A stretch of DNA of 64,000 nucleotides from UBA9732 sp963621975 (GTDB taxonomy: Bacteria; Spirochaetota; Spirochaetia; Sphaerochaetales; Sphaerochaetaceae): NCBI GenBank assembly GCA_963621975.1, contig CAVFGI010000001.1, forward strand, positions 205,191-269,190. The letters run 5' to 3'. The notes beneath the pieces were generated by a model, which made no database searches, had not been told where the DNA came from, and was given only the letters and a program-made list of their open reading frames with translations. Both the position numbers and the translations under genes were made by a program. Position 1 is the stretch's first letter; every line of letters starts with the position of its first letter. This document shows, piece after piece, positions 1-8,225 of the stretch.

Positions 1-57
1 AGAACAGACAATTAAAACAACGAGAATTAGTAATAGGAATCCATATTTTCTTGCCAT
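1..57 (-). CDS. 5' end of a leftward gene with an N-terminal hydrophobic segment (partial)
   Basis: Only the first 19 codons are inside the window. Read on the minus strand from an ATG at 57, they give a positively charged start (MARKYG) followed by a run of Leu, Ile and Val ending in Cys-Ser. That is typical of a signal peptide, lipoprotein leader or membrane anchor. An AGAGG sequence lies four to five bases before the ATG, and a -10-like TATATT (rc of 72-77) lies upstream, so the start is plausible. The gene is divergent from the membrane protein at 132. Its function cannot be judged from this fragment. Confidence 0.55.
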   Translation of the reverse strand, partial: MARKYGFLLLILVVLIVCS

Positions 58-79
58 AGAACCTCTAAAAGAATATAAT
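51..79 (+). promoter_or_regulatory. Sigma70-type promoter, overlapping a minus-strand -10
   Basis: TTGCCA at 51-56, a 17-base spacer and a perfect TATAAT at 74-79 point rightward to the gene at 132. The reverse complement of 72-77 reads TATATT, a -10-like box for the leftward gene at 57. The two -10 boxes therefore share bases. Confidence 0.6.
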
Positions 80-131
80 AACGACAAATTGTAATAAAAA
101 AAAGTGCTATTAAATGTGTGGAGGTTCTCTA

Positions 132-1244
132 ATGAGCAAGAAAAAAGGGTCTAGGACTGCATTAGTAACCGTTCTAGTTGTTTTAGTTATTTTTGCTGCC
201 CTTACTTTTGCCGCAATCAAATACTTTATACCGCTATATCAAGTTAGTCAAAGTGAAGTCTACAGCTGGGCTGTAAAGATTTTCCCTCTTCTTGTTGGGC
301 TTACATTAATTGTCATTGCCTCAATGTTAGGTCAGAGTGATGACAGTGAGAGTGATGAAGATAAGCTTCCTCCAAACGCATATGAAAGTCAGTTGTTTGA
401 AAAGCCTGCTGATGATCCTTCAAAGAAGGCTTCACAGCCAGTTGAATCGCCTATAGCTCCAGTTCAAGTAGCTGAAACTACTCCTTTTGTTTCAATCTTT
501 GATGAACAACCAGTTGAGGAACCTGCTGAAGAACCTGCTGAGGAACCTGCTCCAAAGACAACAGTTGAAGAAGTTGAAGAAGTTGAAGAAAAAGTGGAAG
601 AGCCGGTTGAAGAGCAAAAAGACATATATGCAGACCATTTTGCACACATTGAAGCTCAGATAGACGCTCTTACTAGTACAGTTGAGAGACTTGTACATGG
701 AATTGAAAACCTTCAAGCTCCTGTTGTTTCAGAGCCAATTGCTGAACCAGAACCTGAACCAGAACCTGAGCCAGAATCTGTTTCAGAGCCAGTTTTAGAG
801 CCTGAAGTTGAACCTGAAGCTGAACCTGAAGAAGAAGCTCCAGTTGAAGAATCTGCTCCAACTCCAGAACCTGAGCCAGAGCCTGCTCTACAGCCAGGAC
901 AAGTTACTGTTGTAGTTGATGCCTCTGCAAAACAGTCATATAAGGATTACGAAGGAAGTCCAGCTAGACAAGCAGCAGAAGCTGAATATGACAGTGCAAA
1001 ACAGTTTGGTTACGATTTGAATGTTGCTTTGGTTTCTACATCAAGCGAAGACGTAACACTTCTCTTGTCAGATGCAGGAAAATGCATTGATAACGGAGAC
1101 AACACTGTTGTTGTTATTCCATTTGAGAGTTCAGAAGAAGCTAAAGAGATTTTGGACAAACTTGAAGCTCCATATGAAGTGAGAACCATGGAATCTGGAA
1201 GTAACATGAGTTTTGAAGATCTAATAAAGGATTGGATTAATTAA
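132..1244 (+). CDS. Membrane-anchored protein with long Glu/Pro/Val repeats; function unknown
   Basis: I do not recognise this 370-residue protein. After a basic start it has two hydrophobic helices (about residues 9-31 and 42-61), so it should be an inner-membrane protein. A roughly 200-residue low-complexity acidic region follows, with repeated EPAEE, VEEVEE and PEPEPE units, interrupted by a short coiled-coil-like stretch (about residues 168-200, HIEAQIDALTSTVERL). The last 90 residues look folded and begin with an AEAEYDSAKQFGYDLNVALV-type stretch. That is weakly reminiscent of a degenerate GGDEF-like domain, but no GGDEF signature is present. The start at 132 is chosen over the in-frame ATG at 114 because GGAGG (120-124) lies seven bases before 132 and inside any longer version. 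It overlaps the tail of rnz by 4 bases. Confidence 0.8.
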   Translation: MSKKKGSRTALVTVLVVLVIFAALTFAAIKYFIPLYQVSQSEVYSWAVKIFPLLVGLTLIVIASMLGQSDDSESDEDKLPPNAYESQLFEKPADDPSKKASQPVESPIAPVQVAETTPFVSIFDEQPVEEPAEEPAEEPAPKTTVEEVEEVEEKVEEPVEEQKDIYADHFAHIEAQIDALTSTVERLVHGIENLQAPVVSEPIAEPEPEPEPEPESVSEPVLEPEVEPEAEPEEEAPVEESAPTPEPEPEPALQPGQVTVVVDASAKQSYKDYEGSPARQAAEAEYDSAKQFGYDLNVALVSTSSEDVTLLLSDAGKCIDNGDNTVVVIPFESSEEAKEILDKLEAPYEVRTMESGSNMSFEDLIKDWIN

Positions 1245-2164
1245 TCAGGGTTAGAAAGTTCAAAAGTACAGCGATCTTTACAGAGGACTGTATTTTCAAA
1301 AACTTCGCACGCCTGCTCTTTTAGAGCATGCAACTCCTTATCCATGTATCTGGGACTGTAATGAATCAGTCCCATTTTTTTTACGTTTGCATCTCGAGCA
1401 ATAGTTGCAGCTTGAGTACTAGTCATATGTTTTTTTTCAAAAGCATCCTCAGATAAATCCCTGGTAAACATTCCCTCGCAAAGCAGTAAATCAGCATCTT
1501 TAACATGATTTGCAATAGAATTAAGATACATTGTGTCAGTAATGTAAGCAAATTTAATACCTTTTCTGGGTGATCCTAAAACTTGATTGGGAGTTACAAC
1601 AGTACCATCTTCAAGAATAACATTAGAACCTCTTTGAAGTTCTCCCCACATTGGACCGCAAGGCACTCCTAGGGCTTTTGCATTAGCAACATTAAACTCC
1701 CCTGGCCTATCTTTTTCAGTTAGAACATATCCCATGCAGGGTTTAGTATGTAAAAGAGGAACAGCTTCAACAGTATAATCTTTTGTATCCACAATAATGC
1801 CAGGATGTACAGCAATGAACTTTATTTCATAGTTAATATACATATCCAAAAGGCGTCTATTAGCATCAATATAATCCTTAAGCTTTTCTGGGCCGTAAAT
1901 ATAAAGGGGCTCAGAACGATCCACCTGAGATGAAAGCATCAAAAGACCAGGAAGACCCGTTACATGGTCTGCATGCATGTGACTGATAAAAATTCTATTG
2001 ATACGTTTCCAATGGAGATTTAGCATCTTTAAGGAAACCTGAGTCCCCTCACCGCAATCAAACAAAAAAAGCTCTCCATTGCGTCTGACCATAGCACTTG
2101 TCAAAAAACGCCCAGGAAGAGGTTGCATACCACTGGTGCCTAAAACAAAAACTTCCAAACTCAT
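1241..2164 (-). CDS. rnz: Ribonuclease Z (tRNA 3' endonuclease)
   Basis: This is a 307-residue metallo-beta-lactamase-fold protein of RNase Z length. It starts with the family's LGTSGMQPLPGR-like N-terminus and carries the zinc motif HMHADH near residue 61. Further conserved His and Asp residues follow, in ITDT, CEGMF and HMTSTQAA, the last matching the RNase Z HxTs region. RNase Z trims the 3' trailer of tRNA precursors lacking encoded CCA. That fits the tRNA-Gly here, which has no genomic CCA, and the cca gene in this window. It is the last gene of the long leftward block, 18 bases after the lolE-like permease. No strong ribosome binding site is visible. Confidence 0.93.
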   Translation of the reverse strand: MSLEVFVLGTSGMQPLPGRFLTSAMVRRNGELFLFDCGEGTQVSLKMLNLHWKRINRIFISHMHADHVTGLPGLLMLSSQVDRSEPLYIYGPEKLKDYIDANRRLLDMYINYEIKFIAVHPGIIVDTKDYTVEAVPLLHTKPCMGYVLTEKDRPGEFNVANAKALGVPCGPMWGELQRGSNVILEDGTVVTPNQVLGSPRKGIKFAYITDTMYLNSIANHVKDADLLLCEGMFTRDLSEDAFEKKHMTSTQAATIARDANVKKMGLIHYSPRYMDKELHALKEQACEVFENTVLCKDRCTFELSNPD

Positions 2165-2182
2165 GCGGTAATACTACCAATT

Positions 2183-3352
2183 TTACGATGTACTGAAAAG
2201 ACGAATAGGTGTTATCTTTCGAGTCTTTCTTAGGGTTAACCACACCGTAATGTTAGAAAGCACAAACAAACAAGCACTAAGAAGAATAACGGATTTCCAT
2301 GGAATCTGCACATTAAAATCGAGCAGGTAAAAAGACAGACTCTCAAGCCCCATATTAGATAGCTGGCTTAACATGGGCCCCAAAGCATATCCAATTGCAA
2401 TACCAAGACATATTCCCAATATCATGCCTGCAAACGTCACAAGGCATACACTCATAAAGGCCGATACTCTTACCATCTTATCACTCATTCCAATAAGTTT
2501 TGCAATTGAAATTGGTTTAATATCGTCCTGAATCATTTGCTGTGCAACTGAAGAAGTGTAAAAAGCAGCAACAACGACAACTAAAAGCAAAATAATTAAA
2601 ATCATCTGTTTGCTTGTAATAAAGTTATTATAAACACTTAAATTATGTTGGTCCCAAGTAGAAATTTTTGATTCAGAAATATTCAAGGAAGAAATAACAC
2701 CTTGAAGATTTTCTAAGTATTCATCTTGCACAATAATTTCACAGCTAGTAGCATTTTCCGATGTAAAAAGTGTTTTAGCATAATCAAGATCAACAAAAGA
2801 AAGTAACTGATCCAACTGGTCATAACCACTATGAAAAATAGCTTCAACACGTACTAAAACTGGTCTTACGGTTGATTTTGCAGTATCCGGAACAACCATA
2901 AGTGCAACTCTATCTCCAATCTTAACATTAAGGGCATTTGCTGAATATCTACTAATTGCTATACCCTGAAGATTTGAGGACTCTAAAGCTTCAGTTTCAA
3001 ATGAAACTTGGGCTAGACGTTTTTCGTTAAAATATGAAGAACTTACACCTTTAATTTGTACAGAGCAGGTAGAAGATGCAGAATACATAAGAGCAAAACC
3101 CGTTGTAACTTCATCCATAGAATAAATTAAAGTATTATCTATTGAGGAAATTTCATTTTGGTAGTTAGAAATTTGAACATGACCATCTGAGAGATAAATA
3201 TACTTATTTGTAATCCCTTCAATCATACTTTCTGAGAAAATTAGAGCACAAACAAGAGGAGCCATGACTAAGGCAACTAAGAATAGGCATCCAACAAGAC
3301 GGCCTTTCTTGAGAATTCTTCGAATGCTCCAAAACCGAACAAAAGGATTCAT
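2183..3352 (-). CDS. ABC transporter permease, LolC/LolE (FtsX/MacB) type
   Basis: This 389-residue permease has an N-terminal transmembrane helix, a periplasmic domain of about 200 residues and three C-terminal helices with an FtsX-like fold (from about residue 250). That is the LolC/LolE architecture. Together with the next two genes it forms a LolCDE-type set, which in Gram-negative bacteria releases outer-membrane lipoproteins from the inner membrane. MacB-like export is an alternative I cannot exclude. The start at 3352 is chosen over an upstream codon at 3373 because its ATG overlaps the stop of the ATPase gene as ATGA, implying translational coupling. Confidence 0.82.
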   Translation of the reverse strand: MNPFVRFWSIRRILKKGRLVGCLFLVALVMAPLVCALIFSESMIEGITNKYIYLSDGHVQISNYQNEISSIDNTLIYSMDEVTTGFALMYSASSTCSVQIKGVSSSYFNEKRLAQVSFETEALESSNLQGIAISRYSANALNVKIGDRVALMVVPDTAKSTVRPVLVRVEAIFHSGYDQLDQLLSFVDLDYAKTLFTSENATSCEIIVQDEYLENLQGVISSLNISESKISTWDQHNLSVYNNFITSKQMILIILLLVVVVAAFYTSSVAQQMIQDDIKPISIAKLIGMSDKMVRVSAFMSVCLVTFAGMILGICLGIAIGYALGPMLSQLSNMGLESLSFYLLDFNVQIPWKSVILLSACLFVLSNITVWLTLRKTRKITPIRLFSTS

Positions 3353-4056
3353 TTCTCTGTATCCCCAAGGCATTTTTCTAAATTAAGTACATGATTTCTA
3401 AGTAGATAAACATTATCGCACTTAAAAGCAAAATCTTGGTTATGGGTTACCAAAAGAAGGCTTCTACCCTCTTCTTTAACCAAGTCTAGTAGGATATTTT
3501 CAACATCCTGTGCATTCTCTTCATCCAAAGCCCCAGTAGGTTCATCTGCCATAATAACCTCTGGTTCATTCATCAAAGCTCTACAAATTGCAACACGTTG
3601 CTTTTCACCACCAGAAAGTTGACTTGGAAGATGAGAAAGTCTATCAGTTAAACCCAACTTCTCAAGCAAGGCTAACGCTCTAGGCTTGCAATCTTTGATG
3701 CTTTTTCCAGCAATCATTGCAGGAGCCATAACATTCTCTAATGCTGTAAAATCTTCAAGTAATAGATTTGATTGAAAGATAAAACCAACATGAAGATTTC
3801 TAAGTTCAGAGCGTCTCTTATCATCTAAAGTTGCAAAATTAACTCCATTGCATAAAACATTACCGGAACTAGGTGCATCTAACCCACCAGCAATATGAAG
3901 TAAAGTACTTTTTCCCGAGCCACTTTTACCAATTATTGATGTGGATTCCCCCTGTTTTATGCATAAATCAATTCCATTGAGGATAGTTATTTCATCTTCA
4001 CCTTTTTCTGTTGCCTTAAATCTTTTGATAATGCCATAAAGTTCAATTGGATGCAT
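3349..4056 (-). CDS. lolD: ABC transporter ATP-binding protein, LolD type
   Basis: This 235-residue nucleotide-binding subunit has Walker A (GKSGSGKST), a Q-loop, the signature LSGGEKQR, Walker B (VIMADEPTGALD) and the switch His (LLVTHNQ). The LolD/MacB-type ADEPTGALD motif and its place between two FtsX-type permeases support a LolD-like role. The start is taken at 4056, where GGAGG lies nine bases upstream. An open frame reaching 4182 would overlap the preceding permease by 140 bases and adds a hydrophobic leader foreign to the family. It overlaps the preceding permease gene by 14 bases and the next by 4. Confidence 0.88.
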   Translation of the reverse strand: MHPIELYGIIKRFKATEKGEDEITILNGIDLCIKQGESTSIIGKSGSGKSTLLHIAGGLDAPSSGNVLCNGVNFATLDDKRRSELRNLHVGFIFQSNLLLEDFTALENVMAPAMIAGKSIKDCKPRALALLEKLGLTDRLSHLPSQLSGGEKQRVAICRALMNEPEVIMADEPTGALDEENAQDVENILLDLVKEEGRSLLLVTHNQDFAFKCDNVYLLRNHVLNLEKCLGDTEK

Positions 4057-5236
4057 CAAGTATGACCTCCATAATTTCTCTCTTATAAATTCTATGGCAA
4101 CCAGCCAGACAGAAGATGAGAGCCAAGATAAAAACAAAAAAACAAGATAACAAAACCTCGGTTGGACCAATGATAGCCTCAAACTGAAGGATGCCCAATA
4201 TTGTACTACTGCCAGTAAAGAAATAGACTATTGTTTCAGCAAAACTAAGTATTATTTGCATATTTCTAATAAACAAAAAACCAAGAATTACACCTAAGGT
4301 TTCACCTATTAAACAAATTGAAAGACCTTGAAAAAGAAAAATTGAATTAACCATTTTGCGAGTAGCACCAACAGCTCTTAGCATTGCTCCTTCTTGTTGT
4401 TTATTTTTCAAAAGTCTTCTTGTTGTATTTTTTAGATTTACACAAATAATTAGGAACATAAAGGCTAAGAATACGTACATCAAAGCTTTCTCAAGCATTA
4501 ATGCAGAATAAAGAGCCTTATTATATTCTTGCCACGTAGTTATCTTTGCTTCTGGATATAGCTTTAAAATTTCAGCTTTAACGGAAGATGATTTTAAACT
4601 GGAATAAACAGCTATTTTTACAGAACTACTGCCCATTAGATCAAGAAGATATTCATAATCAACAAAGATTGTATTAGAACTAAACTCTGTCATTGAGGAT
4701 CCATAATATCCTGTAACGTTTATACTTGTTGTATATGGAACAATTGTCGCTGTTCTTCCTGGTTTTAAATAAGTAATATTAAGCTCATCTGAGCTGCCTA
4801 AGGAAAGAGATCTTAGCATGTTGTAAGAAATCATTAAGATACTGGCATCACCAGTATAAATGCGAAAATCGTTTGACATTCTTGTATTGGAAAATGCATC
4901 TTCACTATAAGCTCTAACCCTAGTGGTTGTACTTTGACCACTGGTTTTGTCAACAAGTAATGCATTTGTTTGTATAAAGTTAAAGGCAGAGTCTACAACA
5001 TCCAAATTTTGAATTTCAGCTAATGCAGAGGCATTAATGTTATCTACAATTAAATCAAATGATTCTATTGCCCTCAGTTGGTCCAATTGTGCAGTTTGAA
5101 GACCATTCATTATAGAAGAAATGACTAAAAGAGCCATAAGACCTAAGGCAAGTCCAATAATTATTATAATACTGGATGTTCTTTGCCCTTTGCTTTTAGA
5201 GAATGCATATCTCATGGCAGTTTTTAATACAAACAT
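4043..5236 (-). CDS. ABC transporter permease, LolC/LolE (FtsX/MacB) type
   Basis: This is a 397-residue permease. It has an N-terminal helix (about residues 22-42, Ile/Leu-rich), a periplasmic MacB_PCD-like domain to about residue 250, and three C-terminal helices with the FtsX-type stretch LKNKQQEGAMLRAVGATRK. The second half of that stretch is the coupling region seen in LolC/E and MacB. It pairs with the permease at 2183-3352 as a heterodimer around the shared ATPase. An AGGTAAG sequence precedes the ATG. It sits directly after a secreted repeat protein and ftsY, consistent with an envelope-biogenesis operon. Confidence 0.82.
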   Translation of the reverse strand: MFVLKTAMRYAFSKSKGQRTSSIIIIIGLALGLMALLVISSIMNGLQTAQLDQLRAIESFDLIVDNINASALAEIQNLDVVDSAFNFIQTNALLVDKTSGQSTTTRVRAYSEDAFSNTRMSNDFRIYTGDASILMISYNMLRSLSLGSSDELNITYLKPGRTATIVPYTTSINVTGYYGSSMTEFSSNTIFVDYEYLLDLMGSSSVKIAVYSSLKSSSVKAEILKLYPEAKITTWQEYNKALYSALMLEKALMYVFLAFMFLIICVNLKNTTRRLLKNKQQEGAMLRAVGATRKMVNSIFLFQGLSICLIGETLGVILGFLFIRNMQIILSFAETIVYFFTGSSTILGILQFEAIIGPTEVLLSCFFVFILALIFCLAGCHRIYKREIMEVILDASN

Positions 5237-5240
5237 TATC

Positions 5241-6110
5241 TTACCTATATTTTATAGTTTCAACGGTAACATTATCATCTTTGTAATAAATATCAGCAAC
5301 AGCTCTTCCATCTTTATACAAAGTTTTTATAATTGTACCCTTAGAATAATCAGTTGAAATAGTAATAACGTCAGAAGAATCGTATTCATTTACACTTACT
5401 AAGATGCCATTTTCATAGCTTGAAATACTATAAGAACCATCTGATTTAGTGGATTTAATCAAAGAAACAACTTCATCAACATAGGAATATTCAATAGTTT
5501 CTGAATCACTTGTAATACTCAAAAGATGCCCTGAAGGAGAATAATGATATTGTTTTTCACATTCATTAAAGGTAAATGAGCCATCATCAAGAGTGTTGTA
5601 ACTACCTGTAAAAACTAGACTATTTGAAACTAGATCGTAAAATTCACCATTTTGATAAAGATAGGATTCTCCAATCAAATCCACTTCTAAATTACGCCTT
5701 ATTGCAATCAATGTACCGTCATTAGCTGAACGTAAAAAGAATATTTCATTTTCATTAACAATACAAAAAGATAATTTATTCCCTATATAGTTATATACAA
5801 TAGAAATATTATTATTAGTATAAGCCTTTAACAGTCCATCTTCATATTTGTATGTCTCAACATTGCCTGAAGAGTAGTTCTTTGAAACAGTTCTATTATT
5901 TTGAGAAATAATGGTTGTAGTTGTACAATAAACAATGCCATTATAATAAAGAGTTTGTGTGTTATCAGAGACTTCTAAAAAGTAACCTTCTTGTCCAATA
6001 GAGCTCTCATTCCCAAGTTTCTGTCCTAATTCATTAGATTTATAATATTCAGCAGAATATAAATTTAGGACTAATGAGAGTAATAAAACAACAAGAAAAA
6101 TTTTTCTCAT
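5241..6110 (-). CDS. Secreted or periplasmic protein with short Tyr/Asp/Gly beta-repeats; unknown function
   Basis: This 289-residue protein has a clear N-terminal signal peptide (MRKIF, then a Leu/Val core, likely cut after YSA near residue 20). The mature part is a series of 20-25-residue repeats with motifs such as YKYEDG, YLYQNGEFYD, SSYENG and LYKDGRAVADIYYKDD. This style resembles MORN/YwqK-like or RHS/YD beta-repeats. No catalytic motif is visible. Its ATG overlaps the ftsY stop as ATGA, and the lolC-type gene follows 4 bases later. I infer an envelope-located structural or binding role only. Confidence 0.7.
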   Translation of the reverse strand: MRKIFLVVLLLSLVLNLYSAEYYKSNELGQKLGNESSIGQEGYFLEVSDNTQTLYYNGIVYCTTTTIISQNNRTVSKNYSSGNVETYKYEDGLLKAYTNNNISIVYNYIGNKLSFCIVNENEIFFLRSANDGTLIAIRRNLEVDLIGESYLYQNGEFYDLVSNSLVFTGSYNTLDDGSFTFNECEKQYHYSPSGHLLSITSDSETIEYSYVDEVVSLIKSTKSDGSYSISSYENGILVSVNEYDSSDVITISTDYSKGTIIKTLYKDGRAVADIYYKDDNVTVETIKYR

Positions 6111-6964
6111 TTAGTTAGTCCAGCAAGTCCTGTCAAAAATTCATCTTTATCAAAGACATGGATGTCTTCATAGTGCTCACCAGTTCCTACATAAGCAATT
6201 GGAATTCCAATTTGCACTAATGCACCGGCCTTTGAGGTAGAGTCATATTTGGTAAGAACAACAGCATCAAGGCCAATTGCTTCATTGAAAATTTGAGCCT
6301 GACTTATAGTATTTTGCCCTGTAGTTGCATCAATGACAAGAATCTTTTTATAACACTCAGGTTCAATTCTGTTTTTGATTATCTTATCAATTTTTTGAAG
6401 TTCTTTAACAAGATTTTCTTTATTATGCATTCTACCAGCAGTATCGCATAAAATGAGCTCGTCTCCCCTAGCCTGTGCACTTGAGATTGCATCATAAATT
6501 ACGGCACCTGGATCGCTACCATGTTCTTGTTTAACAATTCTAGTCCCGGTACGTTTTGCATGAAGGTCTAACTGATCTATTGCAGCAGCACGGAAGGTAT
6601 CAGCTGCAGCCATAATTACTTTATAACCTTTTTTACTATAATATGTTGCAAGTTTTCCAATTGAGGTTGTTTTGCCAACACCGTTAACTCCTAAGAAGAG
6701 ATAAACATTAAGTTTTCCTTTTTCCGGTATAAGTTCAATTGTGTTAATCTTATCTTGTAAAAGCTCTTTTACAATGTTTAAAAATTCTTCTTCTGTTTTT
6801 GGTTTTCTCTTACGAACTTCATCGCTTATTAACATGGCATTTTTTGCACCAAAATCGCCTTCTATAAGTAAATCCTCGAGATCGTCAAAGAATTGATCAT
6901 CTAATGTCTTTTTAAAACTAAAGAGAGACTTAAGTTTGGCTCCAAAGCCACCAAAACTAAACAT
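6107..6964 (-). CDS. ftsY: Signal recognition particle receptor FtsY
   Basis: This 285-residue SRP GTPase docks Ffh-ribosome complexes at the membrane for co-translational insertion. It has a short N-terminal NG-type helical domain, then G1 (GVNGVGKTTSIGK), the insertion box (AADTFRAAAIDQL), DTAGR and TKYDSTSKAGA. It lacks the long acidic A domain of E. coli FtsY, as is common outside the gamma-proteobacteria. A strong AAGGAG precedes the ATG. Its partner ffh is at 36768-38105. It lies in the leftward block between a PEGA protein and a secreted repeat protein. Confidence 0.96.
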   Translation of the reverse strand: MFSFGGFGAKLKSLFSFKKTLDDQFFDDLEDLLIEGDFGAKNAMLISDEVRKRKPKTEEEFLNIVKELLQDKINTIELIPEKGKLNVYLFLGVNGVGKTTSIGKLATYYSKKGYKVIMAAADTFRAAAIDQLDLHAKRTGTRIVKQEHGSDPGAVIYDAISSAQARGDELILCDTAGRMHNKENLVKELQKIDKIIKNRIEPECYKKILVIDATTGQNTISQAQIFNEAIGLDAVVLTKYDSTSKAGALVQIGIPIAYVGTGEHYEDIHVFDKDEFLTGLAGLTK

Positions 6965-6974
6965 TCTTCACTCC

Positions 6975-8225
6975 TTACGGTGATATATACTCCGAATATT
7001 TGTAATAATCTATTAAATTTCCAGCTAAATCTGTCAACGACAGAAAAAGAGCACCTGTACATAATGTATCTGCAGCCACCCAAAAATCATTATAATTTGA
7101 ACTAAAAGTTTTAGAAACAATCTTTAATCCAAAAATTAGCAGAGATCTTGCAAAAGAGTTGTAAAAATTAGTCCTAGCATTCTCAAAACTCTCTTCATTG
7201 TTCATCCATGTAGGTTTAAGTTCAACACTAATACTTTTTTTTGCTGCGTTTAAACTAATAGTCTTATTGACAAAACCATCGGCAGTAAAATTAAGCATTA
7301 AAGGTAGTGTATAGTCCTCTATAGTATAAGGAGTTGTCCCTAAAATCTTACCATCAGATGAAATTGTTGCATTTGGTTTTGATTCAATGAGTATACTGTC
7401 GTATACAATCTTGTTCATTTGAACAAAGATAGTATTAACAGTATTTGCGTTAAGATCCGTAGTTAAGTTTTTTGTTTCATACCCAATAAGTTCAATGCTA
7501 ATTGTATGAGTTCCAGAAGATAGAACTATAGAAGAATCTATCAAAAAGACCAATTCTCCATCAATATAAACTGAAGAACCTTGAATTAGACCATCAAATG
7601 TAAGAACAGAAACAGGAGAATCAGAAAATAAAGCACTAAGTTTTAATAATACCATTAAAGAATATTCAGATGCGTTTTGAGATATTTCTTCAAAAATCAG
7701 GTTTAAGCTTTTTTCAGCAGAAGAATAAGAATACAAAGCAAGATGCTTAAAACCTCCAAGTTCACCAATTAGAGGAATTAGCACAAGATCTGCATTGCTT
7801 GATGAACATATATAGTCAAGTGTTAGTAAGTCTTTACTGCTTATAACATTATCCATGTTAATAGAATTATCGTTAAAGCTAGTAATAGCTACATTCATTA
7901 CATCTGAAACATCTAATTTCAAAGAAACATCGCTTGAAGAAATACTCAAATATTCGTCTTTTGCTTTAATAATAGATTCATTATTTTCTGAAGAATATGC
8001 TTTAGAAAGAGATTCTCCTGAAGTTTTGAGTTTGTTTGTTAATAATCTATTATAAAGATCGGTATAAATAGAGGTGGAGAGCTCTTTGGAGGTGAAAAAA
8101 GTCTCAATGTATGTAGAGATTTGGATATTTTGAGGATAAATTAGGACGTTGTAGTCCTGCGAAAAGACCCACTGACAAGAAAAAAGACCAAGTAGGAAGA
8201 GTATCGCAAGGACTATACGTTTCAA
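6975..8225 (-). CDS. Secreted PEGA-domain protein
   Basis: This 416-residue protein starts with an N-terminal export signal. LFSC near residue 17 could be a relaxed spirochaetal lipobox, or signal peptidase I may cut after VFS. The middle third carries two PEGA-like beta-domains: one begins near GSSVYIDGELVFL, the next near ILIESKPNATISSDGKILG and TPYTIEDY. These are surface or periplasmic domains thought to bind cell-wall or S-layer components. The C-terminal 70 residues are helical and Phe-rich and may hold a membrane segment. The start is TTG at 8225, one base after the prfB stop, with AGGAG placed six bases upstream inside prfB. Tight spacing suggests coupling to prfB. Confidence 0.78.
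   Translation of the reverse strand: MKRIVLAILFLLGLFSCQWVFSQDYNVLIYPQNIQISTYIETFFTSKELSTSIYTDLYNRLLTNKLKTSGESLSKAYSSENNESIIKAKDEYLSISSSDVSLKLDVSDVMNVAITSFNDNSINMDNVISSKDLLTLDYICSSSNADLVLIPLIGELGGFKHLALYSYSSAEKSLNLIFEEISQNASEYSLMVLLKLSALFSDSPVSVLTFDGLIQGSSVYIDGELVFLIDSSIVLSSGTHTISIELIGYETKNLTTDLNANTVNTIFVQMNKIVYDSILIESKPNATISSDGKILGTTPYTIEDYTLPLMLNFTADGFVNKTISLNAAKKSISVELKPTWMNNEESFENARTNFYNSFARSLLIFGLKIVSKTFSSNYNDFWVAADTLCTGALFLSLTDLAGNLIDYYKYSEYISP

Noticed and set aside
114..131. ATG 18 bases upstream of the acidic membrane protein start
   Set aside because: The ribosome binding site GGAGG lies inside this extension, so initiation should be at 132.
520..905. Repeats read as a possible CRISPR or satellite
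   Set aside because: These are in-frame codon repeats for Glu, Pro and Val inside one coding region; there are no unique spacers of constant length.
4057..4182. Extended N-terminus of lolD
   Set aside because: It overlaps the preceding permease by 140 bases and adds a hydrophobic leader; GGAGG before 4056 decides the start.
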